From the NCBI GenBank assembly GCA_003569245.1, contig BGOM01000015.1, positions 1 through 64,000 of the forward strand: a stretch of DNA of 64,000 bases. The letters run 5' to 3'. The stretch is from Opitutia bacterium (GTDB lineage: Bacteria > Verrucomicrobiota > Verrucomicrobiia > Opitutales > UBA953). Position 1 is the first letter of the stretch, and each line of letters begins with the position of its first letter. Below the pieces are notes generated by a model. The model worked only from the letters and a program-made list of their open reading frames with translations. It did not search any database and was not told the DNA's origin. Positions 17,494 through 26,288 of this stretch are shown here, in pieces. The position numbers and the translations under genes were made by a program.

Positions 17494-17744
17494 CCCCGCA
17501 TCCTGCCATGTCCATCGACTTTCACAAGAGATTCTTCGAATAACTATGCCATATTATATGTATCTACAAATGTGTTGCTGCGTGTTCCGTTTCCGAAGGC
17601 GCCACTCCCCGTCCTTCAACCCAGTCCGATCCGTCATCGCATTGCGAGCATGACACCATTGCATGCAATGACGTACCGAAACATGGCCTGAAGGCCCTAG
17701 CCAGACTTGCGGCGGCCTACCAGCCCGCGAAAATTGCAGGTGAA

Positions 17745-18032
17745 ATGACCCAACCTAATCACCTTACTGAGAAGCAACGTCGCAACGCCAGACAAGCTAC
17801 CAGTGCCAAGCGACGAGCCTGCCGGAAAAGGCACTTTGCCAACTCTTGCCGCGGCAAGATTAGGCACGCCACCAAGCACGGTGCCGTCATGCATCTCAAG
17901 AAGATGAACCAGGCCGATCTCAGCGCGTACCCCTGCCGTCACTGCGGCGGGTGGCATGTTGGTCACCGCAGGATGAAATTCCAAATGCGAATCGACCAAG
18001 TGCTCTCTGGGCCGACCTTCACAAAATCATGA
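17745..18032 (+). CDS. Small basic zinc-ribbon-like protein
   Basis: The protein has 95 residues. The N-terminal half is very basic (RRNARQATSAKRRACRKRH). The C-terminal half carries YPCRHCGGWHVGHR, a C-x2-C plus H-x3-H arrangement that could bind zinc. Such small proteins with a 'CxxCGGWHxGH' tail are common in phages and integrated elements; their function is unknown. The good Shine-Dalgarno 'aggtga' sits 4 bp before the ATG. Its 3' end overlaps the convergent neighbour by 14 bp. Confidence 0.65.
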   Translation: MTQPNHLTEKQRRNARQATSAKRRACRKRHFANSCRGKIRHATKHGAVMHLKKMNQADLSAYPCRHCGGWHVGHRRMKFQMRIDQVLSGPTFTKS

Positions 18033-19065
18033 CCTTCTCTAGTTTGCCCCCTAGTTCGTCCATCTGCTCGGGGGTGAAAGATGGCTCGCATTTAACTAGC
18101 ATAGCAACCGCGGTTGCAAGAAGTTCGGCTTCGGCTCCCTGTAATCCTAGGGAAAATTCACCGAGCCGCCCCATGCGGGCTTCAATCAACAAATGACTGG
18201 GAGGTGCTGGCGGACCGAGCAGCTGGGTTCGCGAGTGCCATTGTTGGATAAGCCTGGCGAGCGCCCGGTGCAACCGCAACGACTGCGGCCATCGCTTCAG
18301 ATGATATAGCATCCGCTGTAACATCACAAACCTCTTACGTAGTTTGTTCATCAAATAGCGCTGTCCAGCATCGCCGTGAATCAGATAGTTGCGGAAAGCT
18401 ACCAATTTGACCACATGCTGCTGACATCCCATGCCCAGTAGCAGGTCGGCATGCTCGGGTTGGTTGGAGAACTCCCATGCGACTTTCCCCAAGGTGACTT
18501 TTGCCACCGTGATTTCCATGCCTGACGAGTCCTCTTTTTCCTCGGGCTGCTCATCATCTGGCTCAGCCATATCTTCCTTGCTTACGGTAGCCTGCCAATC
18601 ATCAGGTAGATGTTTACGGAGCATATGCTCTAGTCGCACACAATCGAAGAGACAAGTGGCGTAGGCTTTCTCCTGCGTATGCATGCCTTCCCAGCGCGGC
18701 ATGATGATTTCTGCGGGCATGAGCTCGCTCGAATAACTCGCCCAAGATGGAGGTATCTTGATGGGCTCGAAAACGGCGGGGATCTGGCTGCGCTCGAAAA
18801 CGCCTGGCGAACATGCCAATGACTCGAACAGGTCTTTGGTCTCATCCGATGAATCCCTGAAATCGACCTCCACCCGGATACCGGCAGGATCATTACCGTA
18901 TCGGATACCGATACCCGCGCTGGAGGTTGACGGACGCCAAACCCATATATCCCCGGCAACCGTAATGCTACCGGCGGATTCCTTGCAGGACTTGGCCAAG
19001 ATTCTCGAGAGCCGCTTATGTGTCTTCTTCAAAGACTTCGGGCTCAGATACTGACAGCTTATCAT
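18019..19065 (-). CDS. Hypothetical protein with HEPN-like motif
   Basis: The protein has 348 residues. The central part contains VAFRNYLIHGDAG, an R-N-x3-H pattern like the catalytic RX4-6H of HEPN ribonucleases, set in a helical context (QQHVVKLVAFRNY ... LMNKLRKRFVMLQRMLYHL). Residues ~180-200 are a highly acidic linker (EPDDEQPEEKEDSSG). If real, it would be a cytoplasmic RNase-type toxin or defence effector. The single motif makes this tentative. It converges with the zinc-ribbon-like gene. Confidence 0.6.
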   Translation of the reverse strand: MISCQYLSPKSLKKTHKRLSRILAKSCKESAGSITVAGDIWVWRPSTSSAGIGIRYGNDPAGIRVEVDFRDSSDETKDLFESLACSPGVFERSQIPAVFEPIKIPPSWASYSSELMPAEIIMPRWEGMHTQEKAYATCLFDCVRLEHMLRKHLPDDWQATVSKEDMAEPDDEQPEEKEDSSGMEITVAKVTLGKVAWEFSNQPEHADLLLGMGCQQHVVKLVAFRNYLIHGDAGQRYLMNKLRKRFVMLQRMLYHLKRWPQSLRLHRALARLIQQWHSRTQLLGPPAPPSHLLIEARMGRLGEFSLGLQGAEAELLATAVAMLVKCEPSFTPEQMDELGGKLEKVMIL

Positions 19066-19139
19066 TGGATTCTAAGAGTTGTCCGGTCGTTATGCCGACG
19101 TATTTATAATCCTAGGCTGTTACAGAGACTCTGCTTTTG

Positions 19140-19353
19140 GAGAGTTTTAGTGTCAAGCACACTGCCCGGAAGTACTAAGGCACGTGACGCCCCGGCCCCC
19201 AGAGACAGACCACGCCGTCATGTGTAGGCTTCATGCTGATTACGGTAATCCAGCCGGAAAAGGCGACCTAGGCCTAGGAGAGGGCACAGAGCTGCTCTTC
19301 GTTGAGGCACTCCTTCCGAAGCTGAAGATAAAAGACTCGGCATAGCCATTCTG
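19140..19353 (-). pseudogene. IS3-family transposase (orfB) C-terminal relic
   Basis: The minus strand reads QNGYAESF (19330-19353), then after a frameshift QLRKECLNEEQL (19289-19324). These are the typical DNGYxESF...LRDECLNE motifs of the IS3 orfB rve integrase core. Further degenerate codons (LDYRNQHEAYT) continue to about 19.14 kb with stops. No orfA, ends or target duplication were seen. A palindrome begins 8 bp from the motif, as if inserted into the relic. Confidence 0.65.
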
Positions 19354-19360
19354 CTGGGAA

Positions 19361-19393
19361 CCAACTTAATTAGATCTGACCCTATTAAGTTGG
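19361..19393. repeat. CCAACTTAAT...ATTAAGTTGG palindrome
   Basis: A 10-bp perfect inverted repeat encloses 'tagatctgaccct'. It shares the 'tctgaccctattaag' core and the following 'tggtgtg' with the repeat at 16665-16715. It lies 29 bp past the stop of the minus-strand operon and inside or at the edge of the IS3 relic. Confidence 0.6.
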
Positions 19394-19421
19394 TGTGACC
19401 TGGCTGTGTGGGTTGGCTGGC

Positions 19422-20627
19422 TTACTTAGATTTGCGCTTCCGCGGTTTGTAGAGGAGATCCACGAGCCGTTTGCCGGTCTTAGGGTGGGTGATGTCCTCG
19501 TCGCAATTGATACCTTCGGGCTCGGTGAAGGAATAGGGGCCGCTGGAGTCTTCGATTACGCCGCCATCGCCGACGAGGAACTGGAAGTCGACCGGTAGTC
19601 CTTGGCGGCTCTCGAGATGGTGAGTACAGACGGCCTGATAGGTACGATCCTCGAACCCATCCTCGTTATGGAGCAGTTCGATAATTTGGAGCTCCCGTGC
19701 GGTGAGCTTTAGGTCGTCAAAATCGAGCTCACCCTCTTCGATGCGTTCGGTCCAGCGCTTGAATTGCTTCCATCGGGACGGGCTGACGTAGGGTTCCATC
19801 TCCCCCATACGCTCGTGGTGCTGGTCGCAAGCGTCCAAGTCATGCCAGTAAGCATAGGTCGTCCGATCGGCATCACCATCGCCCGGCTGGATGCCGCATA
19901 GCAGGGCCAGGTCGTAGGTGCCGATCATCTCATACCGATTCTCCGTCGAATCGATATCCTCCGCCAAGGCCTCGATGACCTCCTCCTCGGAGGCAAGCAG
20001 CTGGAGTTCCGTCAGACGAAGCTGCTGTTGCGTGAACCGGCGGATCTCTTCGGCCCGCTCCTTGGGCTTACCGCTCATCCAAATCACCTTCTCGACGCAT
20101 TCCGAGGCCGGGATGGTCGGCGGAAAGACCTTCTCCTCCAGTCGGAACTCGCGTACCAGCATCGGACCGAAGGTCTCCGCCGTGTTCGCCAGCACATTAC
20201 TCTCCAGGTCGGTGGTGAACCGCTCGGCCTGCTTCACCACGTCGGCTTTCGCCTGGGCCAGTTCGGCTAGGGACTCCTGTAATTCCGGGTGCATCACCAA
20301 GCCATGCGGACCTTCGATTGCCAAGATGAACCTCCCGTTGTCGGTCAACCCATGCACCGGGGACTGATACGGCCAAGACTTGACCTCGGAAGACAGAACC
20401 CCCGCCCTCACCGCGGCCGCCAGGACCTGCTGGCCCGTCCAATACGGCTGCCCGAGGGGATTTCGGAAGTGCGTGCTCGGATGCCGCCCCCGGGGCTTGC
20501 CGAGGTGACGCTTGATCTTCGCCTCGGACCAACCCGCCTCGCGCAATTCGTTTTTCGTTACCAAGCGCTTGGCCAGGTCCGACCAGGGGAACTTGAGAAG
20601 CCCCTCACAAATGGAATCTTTCTTCAT
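19422..20627 (-). CDS. Hypothetical protein, last gene of three-gene operon
   Basis: The protein has 401 residues from the ATG before KKDSICEGLLKF, which leaves a 16-bp gap to the upstream gene; the longer ORF would overlap it. The N-terminal 80 residues look like a DNA- or nucleic-acid-binding head (LAKRLVTKNELREAGWSEAK). The middle is helical and acidic. The C-terminus is basic (LLYKPRKRKSK). It has no known enzyme motif. It is in one operon with a 252-aa unknown and a Sel1-like membrane protein. Confidence 0.7.
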   Translation of the reverse strand: MKKDSICEGLLKFPWSDLAKRLVTKNELREAGWSEAKIKRHLGKPRGRHPSTHFRNPLGQPYWTGQQVLAAAVRAGVLSSEVKSWPYQSPVHGLTDNGRFILAIEGPHGLVMHPELQESLAELAQAKADVVKQAERFTTDLESNVLANTAETFGPMLVREFRLEEKVFPPTIPASECVEKVIWMSGKPKERAEEIRRFTQQQLRLTELQLLASEEEVIEALAEDIDSTENRYEMIGTYDLALLCGIQPGDGDADRTTYAYWHDLDACDQHHERMGEMEPYVSPSRWKQFKRWTERIEEGELDFDDLKLTARELQIIELLHNEDGFEDRTYQAVCTHHLESRQGLPVDFQFLVGDGGVIEDSSGPYSFTEPEGINCDEDITHPKTGKRLVDLLYKPRKRKSK

Positions 20628-20643
20628 ATCAGGTGGTTCGCGA

Positions 20644-21402
20644 TTAGCCCTCCAACTTCCATCCATCGGCGGTCCGGACGTTCCAGCCGCTGGGGATGTC
20701 TCCGCATCGGTCTACATAGACCTTCCCACCGACGGGAATCCAATCCAGCTTACCCGTGCTCAGGTCTTCCCTTGTCGCATACGTCTTGATCCAGTAGCCG
20801 GCATACTTGTGGTACTGCTCCATGTAGAGGTAGTCGTTACCCGGCCGTTCGATTGGCTTATCATAGCTCACCCCGTCCGGGATTTCATCCTTCTCGCGGT
20901 TCTGTAGGGCTTCGTCCGTAGGAGTAGCGCTAACCCATTCGCCCCTGATGCCGCGAATCATCGGCTTCCCATCCACCTGGGCGCGATTCTTTGGGTACCT
21001 CAGAGCGATGTCGGAGGTGAACTCCGCTGAGGACAAGCCATCGGCCGGAATCAGCGAACCCTCCATGCCCTTTGGCATCTTCACCTTCTGAACCGCGCAC
21101 TCCATGCTGAATCCATAGGTCGAAATCCAGTGGACCCTCACCCACTCTCCCTTGTAGGCCGCCAAGTGCCCACGCTTCTTAGGACCTACCTTGATAAGGA
21201 CCGAATCGTTAGATTCCTCGAGGCCCATCCTGCCCTTGCGGAAATAGAAGAACTGGCACTTCCGCCGCTCGAATTCCCGACACAGGTCATTCTTGGCCTT
21301 CCGGTAGACTGACTGTTTATCGCGGGGATTCAGCTCCTTGATCAGTTTACCGACGGCGTCTTCGAGCGAATCGAAGTAAGACCTATTCTCGGCGATAGGC
21401 AT
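20644..21402 (-). CDS. Hypothetical protein, middle gene of three-gene operon
   Basis: The protein has 252 residues and is cytoplasmic. The N-terminal segment is helical (LIKELNPRDKQSVYRKAKND); the remainder is mixed with several aromatic residues (YLYMEQYHKYAGYWIKTYAT). It ends in a Trp-rich beta segment (IPSGWNVRTADGWKLEG). No family is recognised. It starts only 4 bp after the stop of the upstream gene, so it is almost certainly co-translated. Confidence 0.65.
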   Translation of the reverse strand: MPIAENRSYFDSLEDAVGKLIKELNPRDKQSVYRKAKNDLCREFERRKCQFFYFRKGRMGLEESNDSVLIKVGPKKRGHLAAYKGEWVRVHWISTYGFSMECAVQKVKMPKGMEGSLIPADGLSSAEFTSDIALRYPKNRAQVDGKPMIRGIRGEWVSATPTDEALQNREKDEIPDGVSYDKPIERPGNDYLYMEQYHKYAGYWIKTYATREDLSTGKLDWIPVGGKVYVDRCGDIPSGWNVRTADGWKLEG

Positions 21403-21406
21403 ACAA

Positions 21407-21718
21407 TCAGGAAACGGCCCAGGTGAGAATCGCCAGGCCGAGGACTAGTACGCCGGCGCAGCCTCCGGACTGGGGCTCGGTGTAGGTTACGCCTGGCGGG
21501 CGCGGTTTGGTCTTCTCGGAACGGCGGAACCAGTACTCGGCGAGATTACCGTCGTTCTTCGAGTCCCAGAGGAACATGGCGATCTGGGCATCGTGATAAT
21601 CAGACTCGGCAGCCGACTGAATCAGGGCCAATCCCAAGGGGATATTCTGGGGGACTTCTTTACCGAGCACCAACTGCATCCCCTTATCAGTACGAGATTT
21701 AGCCTCTTCATTAGTCAT
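21407..21718 (-). CDS. Sel1-like repeat protein with C-terminal membrane anchor
   Basis: The protein has 103 residues. Residues ~25-70 fit a Sel1-like helical repeat (LGLALIQSAAESDYHDAQIA, then GNLAEYWFRRSE). Residues ~84-103 are a hydrophobic tail (GGCAGVLVLGLAILTWAVS), so this is a tail-anchored inner-membrane protein. It is first in an operon with the two unknowns downstream. Sel1 units usually mediate protein contacts; the partner is unknown. Confidence 0.6.
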   Translation of the reverse strand: MTNEEAKSRTDKGMQLVLGKEVPQNIPLGLALIQSAAESDYHDAQIAMFLWDSKNDGNLAEYWFRRSEKTKPRPPGVTYTEPQSGGCAGVLVLGLAILTWAVS

Positions 21719-22143
21719 AACAGCACACTGTCAGGATTAATCTTCAAGGCAAGCCTTTTCCTCCCCTTTTATGCATAACAATTCGTCGTCTAAGTGAACA
21801 GATTACCGCGCCAATTCGATCTCAGTTCTAAACCTCAAACACTCCCTTTGGGGCGACCTTATGCTTGCCCAAGGTCGTATTGCACGGCCGCTGGATATCT
21901 CCTGGTTGGTGCCTGAATGTCCATTTGGCTCAATGAGCTTAACAGCCGGGCTTAAGAAAGGGACTTTGTGTACACCGTGCTCCCAAAACAGCTCGATATT
22001 GGAATCGTGCAACACTCAGGAGACCACGGGAACACGACCCTCCGGATCTACCTTATCAGGCTACCCGATGAGATGTAAGCTGCAGCTAACGATTGCTTGG
22101 GCATAGGCATTCACCTTAGGAATTCCCTTAGTAAAATATCACT
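21719..22143. other. 425-bp gap, divergent promoter region and possible relic
   Basis: It separates the divergent operon from the methyltransferase gene. A minus-strand reading (IELFWEHGVHKVPFLSPAVK region, ~21.85-22.0 kb) looks weakly coding and could be a gene relic, but no homologous family is recognised. No strong repeat or RNA structure was seen. Confidence 0.3.
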
Positions 22144-25100
22144 ATGCCCTTAAGCGATTTTTCTCTAGTCCTTGGCCAGCCGAGATCATTCCAACTCACA
22201 GGGGTAAGTACTCAGGCGATTACTGGGAGCCTTTGGCTAGGTAAAGACCCTCACGGTCAGCCATTACAAATATGCGCCTTTGACTCAAATGTCGCGCTGT
22301 CGGATGGGAAAATTGAGAATGCCTGGGAAACTCGCAGGGGTAATACGGCCGCGAGCGTGCTGATTGTAGCGGTAAATGGCAAGATGGTCGACATGGCCGG
22401 CCCAGTGACTCGACAGGGAGTCTTGCCCATCATGCGCGGGATCGAGATCAGTGATGCACTGCGTATCCTTAAGCTGGCAAAGGATAGCCCCGACAGCTTC
22501 AGCGCCATTAAGTTCCTGCACCTGGCCTTTGGCTCTGCTCACTCGGACCTTCCAGGACTAAATAACAGCGGCCTATTCGCAGATCACGTCCTTCAGGAAG
22601 TTGTCCAGGAGGCAGCCTCCCCGTATAACATCGAATACAAGAACGCGGCCGCAAAAGCCCTCCCCCTTCTTGCGACATCGAACAAGGAGCTCATCCATGG
22701 GTTGGGCTTCAAAGTCACCTCGAACGACTCCCGCACCGACATCCTGATCGACGCCGACGACCGACAAGTAGCACTGGCAGTCCTCTTGCACGAAAACGAA
22801 TCCCCGGACAGCGCTTCTCCGGCATTCAATAATCAGACACCCATCTCGCATGCGCTAACACAGGCGAGTCGTCGGAACTTAAAATGGGTTATCACACTAG
22901 CGCCTGATCGCACTATCAGGCTTTACCCTGCGGTCCTTAACGTAGGCGTAGGAAGACGCGGAGCTACAGAGACTTTTATCGAATTACACGCGGGGTTACT
23001 TAAAGACGACAATGCCGGCTTACTTTGGATGTTATTCTCGGCCGATGCGCTGACGGACAAGGGCTCAGTAACACGCCTACTAGAAGACTCTACCCGCTTT
23101 TCAGGCTCACTAGCCAAAGACCTACGGGAACGCATTTACGTCGAGGTGATGCCGCGACTCGCCAAAGGAATCGCGGACGCACGACGCCATCCCAACAAGA
23201 ATGCAGCTTTTCTTCAGGACACGCTTCAGATGGCTACGCACGTTCTCTTCAGGCTGCTTTTCATCGCCTATGCAGAAGACAAGGACCTACTGCCTTACGC
23301 TCATTCGGCAGCCTACCGAAAGAGCTCACTGAAGTCTATCGCTCAAGAAATTCTAGAAGCTTTCAGGAAGGGCACAGAGTTCGGCGACACGACAAGGCTG
23401 TGGGAGCAGGTATCCATGCTTTGCGATTCCATCAGCAAGGGAAACAAGGTTCTCGATATTCCGGCGTATAACGGAGTCCTATTTTCTTCCGATAAGGAAG
23501 ACTCCCCGCACGGAGAGGCTATCTCCAAGGTTAAGCTGAAAGATTCACTATTTGGCCACGTGCTAGCTGGACTACTTCTGACCAAGGGCAAAGACGGCAA
23601 TTTGGGGCCGGTCGATTTCCGCTCCCTGGGTGTCCGTGAGTTTGGCACTATTTATGAAGGACTGCTTGAGTCTGAGCTATCAGAAGCAAAGGAGGACCTA
23701 TCCATCAAAGCAAAGGACGGAGATCAGATTTACGTGCCTACGCCAAAGGGCGCCGTCGCAGCTGTCAAGGAAGGGGAGTTTTACCTTCACAACAAATCCG
23801 GAGCCCGAAAAGCGTCGGGGGCGTACTTCACAAAGGAATTCGCCGTTGATCACCTTCTGGATCTAGCGCTCGACAAGGCGCTGGACGACCACCTGGCCAA
23901 GGTCAGCGAAGTGGCAAAGAAGAGCGAGCATGACGCGGCTGATCTGCTGTTTGACTTCCGAGTCGCAGACATCGCGATGGGCTCCGGGCACTTCCTCATT
24001 TACGCCATTGACCGGATAGAGCGAAAGTTCCGCGACTACCTCCTATCTCACCCGCTGCCGCCAGTTAGAATTCAGTTAAGTGAACTGCGTGAGGCCGCAA
24101 GAGCCGAACTGGGCGAGTCAGCAGACATACTTGAAAGTCGGCTCGAAGATGCTGCGCTACTTCGACGGCTCATCGCGCGACGATGCATATATGGCGTAGA
24201 CATGAACCCTATATCGGTGCAGCTCGCGCAGCTCGCCGTATGGATTCATACCTTCGTACCTGGCCTGCCGCTATCCTTCCTTGAACATAATTTGATTCAG
24301 GGAAATTCACTTGTTGGCGTGTCGACAGTTGCTGACTTCGAGGAGTTACTTGATGAGGCTAGACTGCTAGTGTCACCATATTTAAGCAGCGCTCTACCAT
24401 ATATAGCCAAGATGGCAGCTGTGGCCGACAGGACAGTTGCCGATGTCAAGATGATGAAGAAATGCCGGGCTGAAGCGCTAGACAAAATCTCTTATGCAGT
24501 GCAAGCAATGGACATCGCTGTATGGCACCGCGCTTCCGGGAAACTGAGTAAAGAGATCGGTGATGACCTCATGGGACTCCTAGCTGACCCCGAGAGAATC
24601 TCCTCTTCAAGAATGTACCGTGAGGCTACGCATGGACTGAAGAAAATAGGTTGCCGGCACCTTCTTGCAGCTTGGCCAGAGGTCTTCTTAAGACCAAAGG
24701 GCGGATTTGATGTCCTTCTAGGAAATCCGCCTTGGGAAAAGATTCATTTTGAGGAACCGCAGTTTTGGGTTCGTTACATTCCTGGATATTACGCAATGCC
24801 GGGGGCTAAGAAAAAAGCAAATGAAGCATTAGTGGTGGAGCAACAGCCCGATGTGAAACGTCTAATGGAGGAGGAAAATGCTGCGTCTGAACTTAGATCA
24901 ACATGCTATGGGAATCTTTACTCCGATAATAAAGGGGCTAAACCCAGGTTCGGCAAATCAAGTGGGCACCCAGACTTCTTCAAGTTATTTGCGTGGAGAT
25001 TCTGGGACCTGTTGGCTAGCGGCGGCCGGCTTGGTATTGTTATGCCTAGAACTGCATTCTCCGGAGACGCCCTTTCTTCATGGCGTAAGCATTTGCTTGG

Positions 25101-26280
25101 CGACGCTGAATCAGGAAATATCCCAAAGGCTGAGTTAAGGATAAGTGTTTTGGCTAATAAGGGCGAGTGGGTCTTTTCAGATGTCTCTGAAAAGTACACT
25201 GTCTGCCTTTGTGAAGTATTCAAATGTCCGGGCAGTAATGACATATACTTAAATGGGCCATTTCATTCTAAAGATTCATTCAACCAAGATAGGTTGAACT
25301 ATGTTAAATTTAAAACGGAAGAAGTGATGTCATGGTCACCAAATGCTGCCTTGCCGAACTTCCCTTCATCTAAATCCGTAGCAATCTTTCAGAAAATGAA
25401 GAAGTTTCCAGGGTTTTCCCAAGTAGAGGCTTCAAATGGCGCTTGGTCATGTCGTGGCATTCAAGAGTTAAACACCACCAGTGACTCAAATCTTTTTGTG
25501 CTCTCTAATTCCGAGAGCGCAAAAGCTAAGGTTCACGTTTTCAAGGGAGAGTCTTTTGGCCTTTGGCAGCCCGACAAGGGGCTCGAATTCCATTACGGAC
25601 ATGTTTCCGACGTCAAAGGCATTGAAACACACCTATTTAAGGACCGTCTTAACAGTCTAGATCGCGGCCCCCGGTCCCCATTTTACGGAATGCCGAAATC
25701 TACCGCTGAATCAAAGGACACCTTGGGTTTTAAAAATCCTCGGATTGCTTTTCGTGATGTAACTCGGTCTACAGACATTCGTACTATCTATGCTGCGCTC
25801 ATACCGCCCAATGTTGTATGCGTTCATACGGCCCCAGTGCTGGCTTTCCGAAATGGAAACGAAAAAACCACGGCATATGCATTGGGCATCTTATGCTCAC
25901 GTGTATGCGACTGGTATGCACGGAGATGGGTCGAGCTCCACCTAACATTTGTAATCTTTGGGGGGATTCCTTGTCCACGACCTAAAGAAAACGACCCTCT
26001 TTATCACGAGATGGTCGCTGCCGCAGGGCGACTTTCCAGTCCGGATGAACGCTTCTCGCGATGGGCAAAGTCCATCGGTGTTGAATCCGGGCCACTCAAG
26101 GCAGAGGATAAACAAGAACTGATTGACCAAGTCGACGCCGTGGCAGCGATTCTCTACGGCTTGTCCGAGCAAGAGTTAGAAACAGTCTTTGAGACCTTCC
26201 ATGAGGGGTGGGACTGGAAGCCAGATCATGCGCGGGTATTGGCTAAATACAGACTTCTCAAAAGAAAATACAGTATCTAG
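22144..26280 (+). CDS. Eco57I-like adenine-specific DNA methyltransferase
   Basis: The protein has 1378 residues. The N-terminal ~400 residues are a large non-catalytic region. Then come 'RKASGAYFT' (~554), motif I DIAMGSGHFLIYAID (~608), GVDMNPISVQLAQLAVW, and catalytic motif IV NPPW (~860), as in gamma-class N6-adenine methylases. Residues ~1000-1378 contain target-recognition-like sequence and the tail 'WARRWVELHLTF'-type segment near IFGGIPCPRP. It modifies host DNA or acts as the recognition subunit. The partner is the PLD-helicase gene 8 bp downstream. Codon use is more AT-rich than the host genes. Confidence 0.92.
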   Translation: MPLSDFSLVLGQPRSFQLTGVSTQAITGSLWLGKDPHGQPLQICAFDSNVALSDGKIENAWETRRGNTAASVLIVAVNGKMVDMAGPVTRQGVLPIMRGIEISDALRILKLAKDSPDSFSAIKFLHLAFGSAHSDLPGLNNSGLFADHVLQEVVQEAASPYNIEYKNAAAKALPLLATSNKELIHGLGFKVTSNDSRTDILIDADDRQVALAVLLHENESPDSASPAFNNQTPISHALTQASRRNLKWVITLAPDRTIRLYPAVLNVGVGRRGATETFIELHAGLLKDDNAGLLWMLFSADALTDKGSVTRLLEDSTRFSGSLAKDLRERIYVEVMPRLAKGIADARRHPNKNAAFLQDTLQMATHVLFRLLFIAYAEDKDLLPYAHSAAYRKSSLKSIAQEILEAFRKGTEFGDTTRLWEQVSMLCDSISKGNKVLDIPAYNGVLFSSDKEDSPHGEAISKVKLKDSLFGHVLAGLLLTKGKDGNLGPVDFRSLGVREFGTIYEGLLESELSEAKEDLSIKAKDGDQIYVPTPKGAVAAVKEGEFYLHNKSGARKASGAYFTKEFAVDHLLDLALDKALDDHLAKVSEVAKKSEHDAADLLFDFRVADIAMGSGHFLIYAIDRIERKFRDYLLSHPLPPVRIQLSELREAARAELGESADILESRLEDAALLRRLIARRCIYGVDMNPISVQLAQLAVWIHTFVPGLPLSFLEHNLIQGNSLVGVSTVADFEELLDEARLLVSPYLSSALPYIAKMAAVADRTVADVKMMKKCRAEALDKISYAVQAMDIAVWHRASGKLSKEIGDDLMGLLADPERISSSRMYREATHGLKKIGCRHLLAAWPEVFLRPKGGFDVLLGNPPWEKIHFEEPQFWVRYIPGYYAMPGAKKKANEALVVEQQPDVKRLMEEENAASELRSTCYGNLYSDNKGAKPRFGKSSGHPDFFKLFAWRFWDLLASGGRLGIVMPRTAFSGDALSSWRKHLLGDAESGNIPKAELRISVLANKGEWVFSDVSEKYTVCLCEVFKCPGSNDIYLNGPFHSKDSFNQDRLNYVKFKTEEVMSWSPNAALPNFPSSKSVAIFQKMKKFPGFSQVEASNGAWSCRGIQELNTTSDSNLFVLSNSESAKAKVHVFKGESFGLWQPDKGLEFHYGHVSDVKGIETHLFKDRLNSLDRGPRSPFYGMPKSTAESKDTLGFKNPRIAFRDVTRSTDIRTIYAALIPPNVVCVHTAPVLAFRNGNEKTTAYALGILCSRVCDWYARRWVELHLTFVIFGGIPCPRPKENDPLYHEMVAAAGRLSSPDERFSRWAKSIGVESGPLKAEDKQELIDQVDAVAAILYGLSEQELETVFETFHEGWDWKPDHARVLAKYRLLKRKYSI

Positions 26281-26288
26281 GGTTGGGC

